From: Actinomycetes bacterium
GTDB lineage: Bacteria; Actinomycetota; Acidimicrobiia; Acidimicrobiales; Acidimicrobiaceae
Length of the DNA stretch: 64,000 nucleotides
Direction of reading: 5' to 3'
Assembly: GCA_021822605.1 (NCBI GenBank)
Contig: JAKAQL010000005.1
Coordinates: 22,063 to 86,062 of the forward strand
In this document: positions 18,101 to 25,942 of the stretch, piece after piece
How positions within the stretch are numbered: position 1 is the stretch's first letter
Layout: each line of letters starts with the position of its first letter
Made by a program: the position numbers and the translations under genes
The notes under the pieces: model-generated
What the model saw: only the letters and a program-made list of their open reading frames with translations
Told to the model about the DNA's origin: nothing
The model's database searches: none

Positions 18101-18363
18101 CCTTTGTACACAGTCCGATGCATTACTCCAGAGGGCCCGTTGAAAACTGCCCGCTTACGAGGTATTTCGAGACGAACAACCTGAGTTCCTGCGAGGGAGC
18201 TAGGCTTCACCGCGCGCTCCACGCCCATCCAGTTCCTCCCCCGGACCTGGTCAACGCCTTGACGCAGTGGTTTGAACGCGTATGTGCCTCGAGCGCCAAT
18301 TTCCAAGACACGACATCGACTCGCACTCTGTTGCCGAGTGATAGTTGGGCCTGGACAATCTAA
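15193..18363 (+). CDS. C-terminal part (PAS-PAS-GGDEF-globin-like-GAF-EAL) of the interrupted c-di-GMP protein
   Basis: The open frame continues in phase after the TAA at 15139. The TTG at 15193 has no ribosome binding site, so it is unlikely to be a true start. Order of domains: the rest of PAS1; PAS2 at about 63-170; GGDEF at 185-345 with intact LGGDEF; a helical globin-coupled-sensor-like module at about 370-490 with a candidate proximal His in HVGVAHALAGL; a GAF-like region at 530-690; EAL at 705-945; and a C-terminal extension of about 110 residues. EAL residues are preserved as VEGLAR, the Asn of INVD, LLETD, IDDMGSGYSN, IKID and VEGIEN. The protein would make and break c-di-GMP in response to a ligand such as oxygen. 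The paralogue at 57474-60782 shares the layout. Confidence 0.8.
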   Translation: MQHLSDNVELPDWEILQTTSAGISRWVHVSATPLYNDVHTLVGAVVVEIDLTDERAAIDAERRLLAILDDTSDGVGITDRNGRLIYLNSGGRQLVGLDNEASVEGKHFFELIGDRIGQERFSTAVQEAAELGRWEGELSITRTDGVTLPLSMVLMVHRSTTGHVQYISAIARNMVDQKLREDELSYLADHDALTSLPNRRVVAATLDAAIKLAQRTGRHFAVGVIDLDDFKPVNDRLGHHAGDELLIGLAQRLRGLIREGDTVIRLGGDEFLVVLNGLDPTDRNNGLETALKRIHKAVATPFMLGKSHLVTVDMSMGIATYPETSAEPDALVREADAALYVAKQRKHHRSRWWRLASDPEVEPELRQEAVPALSAYGAEASRILATLVAAIPGLVTNAVATFYRAVEASPVGTDILSHLSDQEYNVLRQHQASHLELLLSGALEKADLERQAEHVGVAHALAGLPAASLVDSVNSYRSALTDQIDGQAGSPRIIKDAIGIINRRVDDDITAQLRGLTTITDAYFGIFANPLPGVDGLWIDSIQTELDMVGQLPGVAAICLARQGVDDSLLIEAYAGRGGQQLADQMNKPGAQIAIHPQHRNGQMLCSRAWREANIVVADRIADDTIYGLWPSQDTMPLRSAAAIPIQNVAGRPVALLLITGQYPGQFSSAWMDRFNKNLKQRWENLFYRVATPDNVLARQQAIGYRGLLLSGGLRMFVQPIVNLKTGKLAKVEGLARLEESGGNVIGPERFLSILGASERYHLFRMGLELLLAAESEWRTHGLLIDLTINVDAATLNYPDLLAWLTATLSKWEFPPHRLFLELLETDRHHLMPDSARLGELLDLGIQLAIDDMGSGYSNWLRLVEIPAALIKIDHHFIARMQTHPTRVLNLLGTLLLAASDAGQQVAVEGIENPVLAEVATRLGADFAQGYGIAQPMPVQELVPWVLSYHHDQPGSELRSLLGAMAYHWAFVHSPMHYSRGPVENCPLTRYFETNNLSSCEGARLHRALHAHPVPPPDLVNALTQWFERVCASSANFQDTTSTRTLLPSDSWAWTI

Positions 18364-18417
18364 CGATATCTCCACCTCCCCCTGCTATGTTCTCTCACCT
18401 CGAGTAACGTACTAGCT

Positions 18418-19113
18418 ATGTGCCAATGTAGCCAGCGCCTGTCGATCTCGCTCACGGTGGTCCCACTTCTGTTAACCAACGAGCAGCCACACGTTTTGCT
18501 CAGCCCCTCCGCAGAGATGCTTTCATTGCTAAGGGTCGGTATCGACCATCTCGACGTCGACCTCACGCACTACGCGGAACGTTTTCTCGTTCGCACCCTA
18601 GGCCTCAGCATCTCGCGCCTCACCCAATGCGGGGCTGATCAAGATCTCAGCCGGCAACCACCAGCCATCGACATCTGTTACTATGGCTTCGCCAACAGCC
18701 AATTCATCAACGGTGACGACCTCATTTGGTTACCCCTCTATCAGCTCCTTCCCGAGCAGGACCACCGTCGTCCCCAAACCGCAACCCCCGACTCCCGAGA
18801 TACCGCACATCAGGGGCAAGAGGGCCGTCCGCACGCACTCTCGCCATACGACCGACGTCTGTTGAGCAGTGCCCTCACGTCGATTCGTCAATCCTTGGAT
18901 CGGCGGCCCGTGATCGAAGAGATCGAGCCCGCGGCGTTCACGCTCTCCTATCTTCAGCACCGTACCGAGACACTGTTAGGGGTGACGCTTCACACCCAGA
19001 ACTTCCGCCGAAAACTCCTCGATTCAGGATCCCTTGAATCAATTGACATCGCAGTACAACAGGCGACAGGGAGACCCGCCCTCCTCTACAGAGTCCGCAA
19101 CAGATCAGGGTAG
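18418..19113 (+). CDS. nrtR: NrtR-type Nudix-related transcriptional regulator of NAD synthesis
   Basis: The product is 231 aa. The N-terminal part (about 1-140) is Nudix-like but lacks a clear catalytic Nudix box, as is typical of NrtR. The C-terminal part has the winged-helix pattern AFTLSYLQHRTETLLGV followed by NFRRKLLDSG and ends GRPALLYRVR, all characteristic of NrtR. Known NrtR proteins repress NAD biosynthesis genes and release DNA on binding ADP-ribose. The gene sits 26 nt upstream of nadA on the same strand and probably controls nadABC through the palindrome at 19140-19156. The start may lie a few codons either side of 18418. The stretch about 110-135 is rich in Pro/Gln/Arg and looks like a linker. 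Confidence 0.87.
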   Translation: MCQCSQRLSISLTVVPLLLTNEQPHVLLSPSAEMLSLLRVGIDHLDVDLTHYAERFLVRTLGLSISRLTQCGADQDLSRQPPAIDICYYGFANSQFINGDDLIWLPLYQLLPEQDHRRPQTATPDSRDTAHQGQEGRPHALSPYDRRLLSSALTSIRQSLDRRPVIEEIEPAAFTLSYLQHRTETLLGVTLHTQNFRRKLLDSGSLESIDIAVQQATGRPALLYRVRNRSG

Positions 19114-19139
19114 CAAACCGCTCAACCATCGATAGACTA

Positions 19140-19156
19140 ATGCTCACTATGAGCAT
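19140..19156. promoter_or_regulatory. 17-bp palindrome overlapping the nadA start, candidate NrtR operator
   Basis: The sequence ATGCTCA-CTA-TGAGCAT is a perfect inverted repeat with 7-nt arms and a 3-nt centre. It covers both possible nadA start codons (19140 and 19149). It lies directly between nrtR and nadABC, where an autoregulated NAD repressor would be expected to bind. Palindrome and position are observed. The operator role is inferred. Confidence 0.55.
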
Positions 19157-20141
19157 AATTGCGCCACCAACCAACATCACAGATTTCCGCACGCAACTTC
19201 GCCATCTTGTCGACGAACACAACGCTATTATTCTCGCCCACAACTACCAGCCTGCATGGATCAAGGAAGTCGCCGATGTCACTGGAGACTCGCTGTACTT
19301 ATCGCAGAGAGCGCGCGAAACCGACGCTACGACCATCGTGTTCTGCGGTGTCCGCTTCATGGCCGAAACTGCGAAAATTCTCTCTCCTGAGAAACACGTC
19401 CTCCTGCCCGCCGACGATGCTGAATGCTCCCTCGCCGACTCGATCACTGAAACCGACCTCATCGAGTGGAAACAGCGGTATCCCGATGCGGTCGTGGTGG
19501 CCTATGTCAACACATCAGCCGCAGTGAAGGCAATGGCCGATGTCTGCTGCACCTCCGCTAATGCCGTAGAGATTGTGGCATCGATCCCCGAGGATCGTGA
19601 GGTACTCTTTCTTCCCGACCAGTTTCTCGGTGCGTACGTCCAGCGAATGACCGGCCACCCTGGAATGCATATCTGGATGGGAGAGTGTCACGTCCACGCA
19701 GATATCTCCCCCCAGCACTTGGCGGAGAAAATGGATGAAGACCCATCCGCTAGTCTCATGATCCACCCGGAGTGTGGTTGTACAACACCAGCGCTCTATC
19801 AGCTGGCAGAGACCGGTGATAAGACAACCCGACAGCGTATACGTATACTCTCCACGAACCAGATGATCGAGGAGGCCAAACGCTCAACGGCGAACCATAT
19901 CCTGGTCGCCACTGAGATCGGCATCATGAACGACCTCACTACGGCCAATCCAATGGTACACTTCGAAGCCGTCAATCCCAGAGCTCGGTGTCCCTATATG
20001 AACCGCATCACTCCCGAACGTCTTATCGAGGTCCTGCAACTCCAGACTGGCGAGGTATTCGTCGATGGCGCGACAGCCACGAAGGCGCGCCTTGCCGTCG
20101 AGCGTATGGTTGATCCGGAGCTACGCACATGGGCGCATTGA
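19140..20141 (+). CDS. nadA: Quinolinate synthase A
   Basis: Quinolinate synthase (333 aa) condenses iminoaspartate with dihydroxyacetone phosphate to quinolinate using a [4Fe-4S] cluster. The substrate motif AHNYQ is near residue 40. The three cluster cysteines are expected in ADVCCTSANAV, in HPECGC and in ARCPYMN, all present. The ATG at 19149 may be the true start instead of 19140. The 3' end overlaps nadB by 13 nt, so NadA and NadB are likely made together, which suits the unstable iminoaspartate passed between them. Confidence 0.95.
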   Translation: MLTMSIIAPPTNITDFRTQLRHLVDEHNAIILAHNYQPAWIKEVADVTGDSLYLSQRARETDATTIVFCGVRFMAETAKILSPEKHVLLPADDAECSLADSITETDLIEWKQRYPDAVVVAYVNTSAAVKAMADVCCTSANAVEIVASIPEDREVLFLPDQFLGAYVQRMTGHPGMHIWMGECHVHADISPQHLAEKMDEDPSASLMIHPECGCTTPALYQLAETGDKTTRQRIRILSTNQMIEEAKRSTANHILVATEIGIMNDLTTANPMVHFEAVNPRARCPYMNRITPERLIEVLQLQTGEVFVDGATATKARLAVERMVDPELRTWAH

Positions 20142-21661
20142 TCAAGATGACGCCGGAGCTCGACCTCTCCTTCGATGTCGTCGTCATTGGCGCTGGAATC
20201 GCTGGGCTGTCGGTGGCGCTCTCACTTCCACCGACGTTACGCATCGCCATCATCAGCCGAAGCTTCACCGTGACATCGAGCCATTGGGCAAAGGGGGGCG
20301 TGGCGGCGGCCTGCAAGCACGGCGATGAACCAGCCGAACACCTTCGTGACACCATCGAGGCGGGCGGCGGGTTGAACGACCCCGACCAGGTCGCCCTCCT
20401 TGTCGGTGCAGCACCAGAGGCAATCGACTTCCTGCAACGTCAAGGAGTTGACTTTGAGGTGAAACCTGAGCGCGAGGCTGGCCATTCACAGCCAAGAATC
20501 TGGCATGCAGATGGTGATGCGACCGGTGGTGCGATCATGAGAGCACTCAGCACACGCCAACGTGAGGCTCCCAACCTCACAGAGATCGAGGGAAGCCTGA
20601 TCGAGATCCTCAACGATGACAATGGTGTCGTCGGCATCATGATCGCGCACCGGGGCTCGTTGGTGCTTGTCCGCTCCCCTCGCGTCGTGCTAGCATCCGG
20701 TGGCGCCACCGGCCTTTGGAGTGATCACACCTCTCCAAACTCCAACCTCGGCAATGGCATTGTGAACGCCTATCGCGTCGGGGCGTCCGTCGCAGATCTG
20801 GAATTTACTCAGTTCCATCCCACCGCCATCGCCCTGTCGACGTCACCACTCTCGTTGGCGACCGAAGCACTTCGCGGAGCCGGAGCTTGGATCGTTGACG
20901 ATGAGGGTAAGCGCTTTCTCTTTGAAGCCGATCCTGCAGGAGAGCTTGCCACTCGAGACAAAGTAGCTCGGATCATGTACCGTCACCCTGGGCAGGCCTA
21001 CCTCGACCCTCGACCCATCGGGAGAGAAAACCTGGAGAGACGCTTTCCGACCTTCGTACAGGACTGCAGACAGAGAGGCCACGACCCCGTGCTTCATGGT
21101 CCAGTGCCGATACGACCGGCGGCTCATTACACCATCGGAGGAGTCCTGACCGGATCGTATGGTGAGACATCTGTACCGGGCCTCTATGCCATCGGTGAAT
21201 GCGCTAGCACCGGGGTGCATGGTGCCAACCGTCTCGCATCGAACTCGTTGCTCGAGGGAGTGGTCTTTGGCCGGCGCGCTGCTGACCACCTTGTCGATGT
21301 TTCTCGGACCTTACACGGAGTCTATTATCCAGGCTCAGTCGATTTGCCGACCCGAGCGCCGACCCGAGCCAGCCTCACTCATCTCGTCGATGGCGCCCTC
21401 GGGATTGAACGAAACGCATCAGCGATCAGTAGTGCCACAGAGAGGCTTGTAAACGCGTCGTCAACTGTGGAAATGGGTCCGTGCAACGCTTGGGAGCTCA
21501 CCCTGGCATCGGAGCTCATCTCAATGATGCTTATCGCTGCACGAGAGCGAAGCGGAACCGTTGGGTCACACACACGCTCAGACGAGCGACCCGAAGATCC
21601 CAACTATCGCCTCACCTTCGTCAAGGGATCAACGCTTCGTCGAGAGGTCAGGCCCAAATGA
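20129..21661 (+). CDS. nadB: L-aspartate oxidase
   Basis: This FAD-dependent enzyme (510 aa) oxidises L-aspartate to iminoaspartate, the first step of de novo NAD synthesis. The N-terminal dinucleotide-binding motif is VVIGAGIAGLSVAL. SHWAKGGVAAA and the FTQFHPTA block are typical of the succinate dehydrogenase/fumarate reductase flavoprotein family. HYTIGGVLTG and GECASTGVHGANRLASNSLLEG complete the active site. It overlaps nadA upstream and nadC downstream (ATGA). The second methionine, at 20150, is an alternative start. Confidence 0.95.
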   Translation: MGALIKMTPELDLSFDVVVIGAGIAGLSVALSLPPTLRIAIISRSFTVTSSHWAKGGVAAACKHGDEPAEHLRDTIEAGGGLNDPDQVALLVGAAPEAIDFLQRQGVDFEVKPEREAGHSQPRIWHADGDATGGAIMRALSTRQREAPNLTEIEGSLIEILNDDNGVVGIMIAHRGSLVLVRSPRVVLASGGATGLWSDHTSPNSNLGNGIVNAYRVGASVADLEFTQFHPTAIALSTSPLSLATEALRGAGAWIVDDEGKRFLFEADPAGELATRDKVARIMYRHPGQAYLDPRPIGRENLERRFPTFVQDCRQRGHDPVLHGPVPIRPAAHYTIGGVLTGSYGETSVPGLYAIGECASTGVHGANRLASNSLLEGVVFGRRAADHLVDVSRTLHGVYYPGSVDLPTRAPTRASLTHLVDGALGIERNASAISSATERLVNASSTVEMGPCNAWELTLASELISMMLIAARERSGTVGSHTRSDERPEDPNYRLTFVKGSTLRREVRPK

Positions 21662-22581
21662 CACTACTACCCATCATCGATCTGGCCCTCGACGAGGATC
21701 TTGTTGTCCCTCTCGATTCGATGCAGGAATCAGAGACGCTCGCACAAACCACAGAGGTGTCTATGAAGCAACGACACAGTCCTAGTCCGGAGACAAAATC
21801 AACGGATCTCACTGGCTCCCTTATGGACCACCAGCCCGTAGCACTGACACTTGGTGCCCGTGCACCCGGTGTCTTCGTCGGCCAATCCGTAGCGCCCTTG
21901 GTACTCGACCGGGTTGCGGAGCGTCTCGGCACCGCGCGGCCCACCTATAACCCCGTCGTCGAGGACGGAGCAACGGTGGAGCCTGGGGCCTCTATCGCAT
22001 GGTTGAGAGGGGACGTCGTGACAGTGTTGGCCGCTGAACGAACAATGCTCAACCTTCTCTGCCATCTTTCAGGGGTTGCAACCCTGACGCGAACCTATGT
22101 AGAAACCGTAAGGGGTACCAAGGCAGTGATTCGCGATACCCGCAAGACGACCCCAGGCTTGCGTTCGCTTGAAAAGTACGCTGTTCGCTGTGGCGGTGGC
22201 GCGAATCACCGTCTCGGCCTCTGGGATGCATTTCTCATCAAGGATAACCATCTCGCCTTTGCATCCATGGAGGAGCTGGTCGCGCGAGCACGTCGCTCCC
22301 AACCCCTTCGTCCCTTAGAAGTTGAGGTGGACAACCTGGCACAACTAGAACAGGCCCTCCACCTCGGCGTTGATCTCGTCCTCCTCGACAACATGGAGGT
22401 CGATATGATCACGGAGGCGGTACGTATCAGCGCAGGACGCTGTCGCCTCGAGGTCTCCGGTGGAGTCGGACTTGACCGGCTGCGGGCAATCGCCGAAACA
22501 GGAGTGGATTACATCGCGGTGGGAGCACTCACGCACTCCGCGCCTACTCTTGATCTTGGTCTTGACTATCCTTTGATGTGA
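21658..22581 (+). CDS. nadC: Nicotinate-nucleotide pyrophosphorylase (quinolinate phosphoribosyltransferase)
   Basis: NadC (307 aa from the ATG that overlaps the nadB stop as ATGA) converts quinolinate and PRPP to nicotinate mononucleotide. Family blocks are ERTMLNLLCHLSGVAT, RDTRKTTPGLRSLEKYAVRCGGGANHR, LIKDNHL, VEVDN and LEVSGGVGLDRL. The N-terminal motif, normally ALxEDxGxGDxT, is split here. ALDEDL is followed by about 30 extra polar residues (from VVPLDSMQES to ETKS) before DLTGSL. The insertion keeps the frame and the rest looks intact. Reading frames further upstream in the same phase run inside nadB and are not part of the gene. Confidence 0.93.
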   Translation: MTLLPIIDLALDEDLVVPLDSMQESETLAQTTEVSMKQRHSPSPETKSTDLTGSLMDHQPVALTLGARAPGVFVGQSVAPLVLDRVAERLGTARPTYNPVVEDGATVEPGASIAWLRGDVVTVLAAERTMLNLLCHLSGVATLTRTYVETVRGTKAVIRDTRKTTPGLRSLEKYAVRCGGGANHRLGLWDAFLIKDNHLAFASMEELVARARRSQPLRPLEVEVDNLAQLEQALHLGVDLVLLDNMEVDMITEAVRISAGRCRLEVSGGVGLDRLRAIAETGVDYIAVGALTHSAPTLDLGLDYPLM

Positions 22582-23068
22582 CCAGGTCTACCGGCGACAC
22601 AGGGGTTACGCGAGAGGGTTCCGTCCCATCCTCAGGTTCATTCTCCTGCACTGTGACACCACTATCTTCCTGTCCATGCACCTCCTCTCGCTCCGCAACG
22701 AGTGTTGGGGAGACGAGGATCGGTGCCTGTACCGGCTGGAGCAGCGCAAGCATGATAGCGTCGGAAGGTCGCGCGCTGAAAAGGCGGGTCCGCCCGTCTT
22801 GGCTCGACAATGCCAAGACGGCATGAACATTTCCGTCGACGATGGCCTGGAGGGCAACGTAACTGACGCTGAATCCATAGGAGGCAAGGATATCCTGCAT
22901 CAATTCGGTCGTCATTGGGCGAGGGGCTCGCTCCTTGGCGACGATCAGAGCTAACTGGCGAGCCTGCTCGATCGAGATTGGGATCTCAAACTCAACGAGT
23001 GAGGTATCGTCCGGTAGTAACGTGATCCGGGCAAAAGGCTCAGGCAGATCAATGCCGACACGCACCAT
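22544..23068 (-). CDS. DUF151 (bifunctional nuclease family) protein
   Basis: The product is about 174 aa from the ATG at 23068 (MVRVGIDLP). A longer frame reaching 23185 would run into rodA and has unlikely composition. The DUF151 core is seen as VEFEIPISIEQARQLALIVA, then SYVALQAIVDGNVHAVLAL, and the end motif RPSDAIMLALLQPVQAPILV. Members are small proteins, some reported as nucleases in plants and bacteria, with no settled role. The last 50 residues are a Glu/Asp/Gln/Ser-rich tail. It lies 34 nt downstream of rodA and overlaps the nadC 3' end tail to tail by 38 nt. Confidence 0.85.
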   Translation of the reverse strand: MVRVGIDLPEPFARITLLPDDTSLVEFEIPISIEQARQLALIVAKERAPRPMTTELMQDILASYGFSVSYVALQAIVDGNVHAVLALSSQDGRTRLFSARPSDAIMLALLQPVQAPILVSPTLVAEREEVHGQEDSGVTVQENEPEDGTEPSRVTPVSPVDLVTSKDSQDQDQE

Positions 23069-23102
23069 CCTACATGGAACGAAGCCGGCAAGATTGAAAC
23101 TC

Positions 23103-24248
23103 TCAGGTTCTAGCACGGGCACGCTGGGCCCCAACATTGAGCGCCAAGCCCACCATCGCGAGGAAGGCGAGCATAGCCGAGCCACCGTAGCTGATCAGCG
23201 GTAAAGGGATACCGGTTATCGGCATAATCCCTATGGTCATCCCCACATTCTGGAAAACTGAGTAGCCAATCCACGCCAAGCCTCCGGCGACGATCAGCGT
23301 CCCTGTGATGTCCTTCGACCAGCGCATCGCGCTCCACATTCGCCATATCAGTAGCGCGTAGCCTGCCAACAGGGCGGCACATCCAACGAAACCAAGTTGC
23401 TCTCCAATTGCGGTAAAGATGAAATCCGTCTGCTGTTCCGGCACAAAGGCCAGAGTGGTCTGGGAACCCTTGAAAAGACCAACTCCAAAGATATGTCCGG
23501 AGCCAATCGCGATCTTGGATTGGGCGAGGTTATAACCGAAAGTGGAGGCATCGGCCTTTGGGTTCAGAAACGACAAAAGACGATGTAATTGGTAGCTTTT
23601 GAGGAAACCGACGTGAAGGACGGCGACAACACCGAGAACGCTCACCACCACAAGGGCTAGCAGATAGCGCGCCGGAACGCCGGCCATCACCAACAGCAGC
23701 CCCGTGATAATACCGATAACGATCCCAGTTCCAAGATCTGGTTGCTTGATCACCAAGATCATCGGAATCCCTCCCATGAGGAGGATCGTGATCACCGCCC
23801 TGAGATCAAGCGGATCATCTCGATTCGAGACATAGGCGGCTATTCCAAAAATAACGCCGATCGGAGCAAACTCAGAGGGCTGAATTTGCACCGGTCCAAA
23901 CTGAAACCAGCGTTGCGATCCAAGCTGCGAGGTCCCAATCGGAGACAGAACAGCGAGAAGACCGAGAAGACTGGCTCCATAAATGAAATAAGCCAGATGC
24001 GCGATCCGCTGGTAGTCAACCAGTGCAAGGACCACCATCACCACTGCACCAAGCAAAAAGTAAATCGCCTGGCGTTCGAAGTAGTAATGACCGGAGATGC
24101 CCGCATGAATGAGCTGCTCCTTGGTTGCGGAGTAGATCATGAGGACGCCAAAGGCCCCAATCCCTAATGCCACGATCGCCAGCACGAGATCCATCCGGCT
24201 CAGTTCGCGCCAGAGACTTGTCTTGCGACGAACAGTCATCTGGGTCAT
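23103..24248 (-). CDS. rodA: Rod shape-determining SEDS protein RodA
   Basis: RodA (381 aa, about ten membrane segments) polymerises lipid II during cell elongation with a partner PBP. IKQPDLGTGIVI carries the catalytic Asp loop, and QRWFQFGPVQIQPSEFAPIG and the C-terminal GIPLPLISYGGSAMLAFLAMVGL are family signatures. The ATG overlaps the stop of the upstream small gene (24245), so both are probably translated together. It is distinct from the longer SEDS protein at 12842-14158. No pbp2, mreB or mreC accompanies it. Confidence 0.93.
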   Translation of the reverse strand: MTQMTVRRKTSLWRELSRMDLVLAIVALGIGAFGVLMIYSATKEQLIHAGISGHYYFERQAIYFLLGAVVMVVLALVDYQRIAHLAYFIYGASLLGLLAVLSPIGTSQLGSQRWFQFGPVQIQPSEFAPIGVIFGIAAYVSNRDDPLDLRAVITILLMGGIPMILVIKQPDLGTGIVIGIITGLLLVMAGVPARYLLALVVVSVLGVVAVLHVGFLKSYQLHRLLSFLNPKADASTFGYNLAQSKIAIGSGHIFGVGLFKGSQTTLAFVPEQQTDFIFTAIGEQLGFVGCAALLAGYALLIWRMWSAMRWSKDITGTLIVAGGLAWIGYSVFQNVGMTIGIMPITGIPLPLISYGGSAMLAFLAMVGLALNVGAQRARART

Positions 24249-24652
24249 GATAGACCGAGGAGCCTCTCAAGAGCAGAACGGGCCATGACACTCTGACCGG
24301 CCTCTGCTTGAAAACGCACCAATGCGGTGGCGATCCAGTCAGAGAGCTTCAAACTTTCGGTACGGATCCGCACGCCACCAACCACGTGATCCACCCGGCT
24401 CGATTGGACCCTACCATCCTTATCACGCTCGATGATAAACCGTTCAGCACCCACGTCGAAGTAGTCGGTTCGTTGCTTACGTTTTGTCTCGGTGTGGATC
24501 CGGTCCTTGAACAGCTCCAAGACGCGCTCAAGGCCCACCGTCTCTAACGCCTGCGCCTCTGCCGCCAACTTGAACAAGTCTGAGGAATCCACCAGACCGT
24601 CAGCCGCTCCGCCAAGAGCGTCACCTGATTCTTGACCATTCTCTGCTACCAT
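24245..24652 (-). CDS. Small hypothetical protein upstream of rodA
   Basis: The product is about 135 aa from the ATG at 24652 (MVAENGQESG); an upstream start at 24688 is possible. I do not recognise the family. The sequence is soluble and helical, with an acidic Gly-rich start, a central KRKQRTDYFDVGAERFIIERDKDGRV that looks like a beta-rich stretch, and SALERLLGLS at the end. It overlaps the rodA start by 4 nt, so the two form one transcription unit, possibly with DUF151. Its start faces pspA with about 60 nt between them. A role in envelope growth is only suggested by position. Confidence 0.65.
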   Translation of the reverse strand: MVAENGQESGDALGGAADGLVDSSDLFKLAAEAQALETVGLERVLELFKDRIHTETKRKQRTDYFDVGAERFIIERDKDGRVQSSRVDHVVGGVRIRTESLKLSDWIATALVRFQAEAGQSVMARSALERLLGLS

Positions 24653-24711
24653 GATAGGTAATAGAGTAATAGCTCTAGCAGACATCACTTTAGGGTTAAG
24701 GAGATCCTTTC

Positions 24712-25863
24712 ATGAGCATGTTCAAGCGCGTCTCTCAGGTCTTCCAACAGAAGTCGAATGCACTCCTTGACAAGGTCGAGGATCCAACGCAGGCCATCGA
24801 CCTCAGTTACGAAAAGATGCAGGAGAATCTGCAGCAGGTTCGCCGGTCAATTGCCGACGTTCTCACTTCACAGAAGCGCCTTGAGGCTCAGCGTGCTCAG
24901 CTGCAGGCCCAGTACGACAAGCTGCAAGGTCAGGCTCGACAAGCGCTGCAGCAGGGACAGGAGGATGTTGCCAAGATGGCGCTCCAACGAGCCACCGCCA
25001 TCCAGCCCCAGATCGACTCGCTCACCCCTCAAATCAACCAACTCGCACAGCAAGAGAGTGCGTTGGAGGAGACAGGTAGAACGTTAAACTCGAAGATCGA
25101 GGCCTTCCGTGCGCAGCGCGATACCATGAAAGCCCAGTATACGGCAGCCAAGGCATCGTCGTCAGCGCTTGAGAACCTCACCGGACTCTCCGACCAGATG
25201 ACCGATGTCAATATGATGATGGACCGGGCACAGGACAAGATCTCACAGATGCAGTCGCGCGCTGCGGCAGTCGGAGAGCTAGCGAGTTCTGGCGTTCTCG
25301 ACTCTCCCTCGCTAGGGGGCCGTGGCGACGACATCGAGGCGGCGCTCGCCCAGAAGTCCTCTGCGAGTGATGTCGATCTACAGCTTGCTGCTATGAAGGC
25401 AGAGCTCAATGGCCCTGCTCAACCAGCGAGTCTTGCATCACCGGCGCAAACTGGCGGGACCAAGGAGCTCGACACTCCTGACCAACCCAACCCCACCACA
25501 CCAGCGAGTCCAGCTCCAGCGGTCGGAGAGACCTTTGTCGTTCGAGTACTCGGGCAGAACCGGTTCCGCATTCCCAATACGATTCGACCAGCACTCGATG
25601 GACTTGACGCCGCCCTTGAGATGGCAGTGGACAAGAACGACCCCGACTCCTTTGCCCAGCTGGTCAAGCAGCTCGGACTTCTGGTTTCGACTAACGGTAC
25701 TGCACTCGACGAATCGGACACGACCAAGGCCGACATCGTTCTCCCTAGCCCCGACATGACCCTCGATGAGGCCAAGAAGCTCTTCTTTGACACGCCTGTC
25801 ACCATCCCGGAGTCTGCAGCCTCGACCGATGCTCCTGCGTCCGATGAGGCGGAAGCGAACTGA
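24712..25863 (+). CDS. pspA: PspA/IM30 family protein fused to a PspAA domain
   Basis: The product is 383 aa. Residues 1-215 are the PspA/Vipp1 coiled coil (start MFKRVSQVFQQKSNALLDKVEDP), which forms ESCRT-III-like assemblies on the inner membrane under envelope stress. A Pro/Ala/Ser linker follows at about 235-275. Residues 278-360 begin FVVRVLGQNRFRIPN and continue ALDGLDAALEMAVD and DIVLPSPDMTLDEAKKLF. This matches the small PspA-associated domain PspAA, which in many actinobacteria is a separate protein. The ribosome binding site is AAGGAG 9 nt before the ATG. It is divergent from the small gene at 24652. Confidence 0.88.
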   Translation: MSMFKRVSQVFQQKSNALLDKVEDPTQAIDLSYEKMQENLQQVRRSIADVLTSQKRLEAQRAQLQAQYDKLQGQARQALQQGQEDVAKMALQRATAIQPQIDSLTPQINQLAQQESALEETGRTLNSKIEAFRAQRDTMKAQYTAAKASSSALENLTGLSDQMTDVNMMMDRAQDKISQMQSRAAAVGELASSGVLDSPSLGGRGDDIEAALAQKSSASDVDLQLAAMKAELNGPAQPASLASPAQTGGTKELDTPDQPNPTTPASPAPAVGETFVVRVLGQNRFRIPNTIRPALDGLDAALEMAVDKNDPDSFAQLVKQLGLLVSTNGTALDESDTTKADIVLPSPDMTLDEAKKLFFDTPVTIPESAASTDAPASDEAEAN

Positions 25864-25942
25864 TCGAAACCAGCACTAGATCCGATACGCGCGCGAGGTC
25901 CTGCGGTATAGCATGCACTGGCGTGAGCGGTTGCCAGGCCTT

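Noticed and set aside
12842..24248. The two SEDS proteins as recent duplicates
   Set aside because: They differ in length and in all motifs outside the family core; they are distinct subfamilies.
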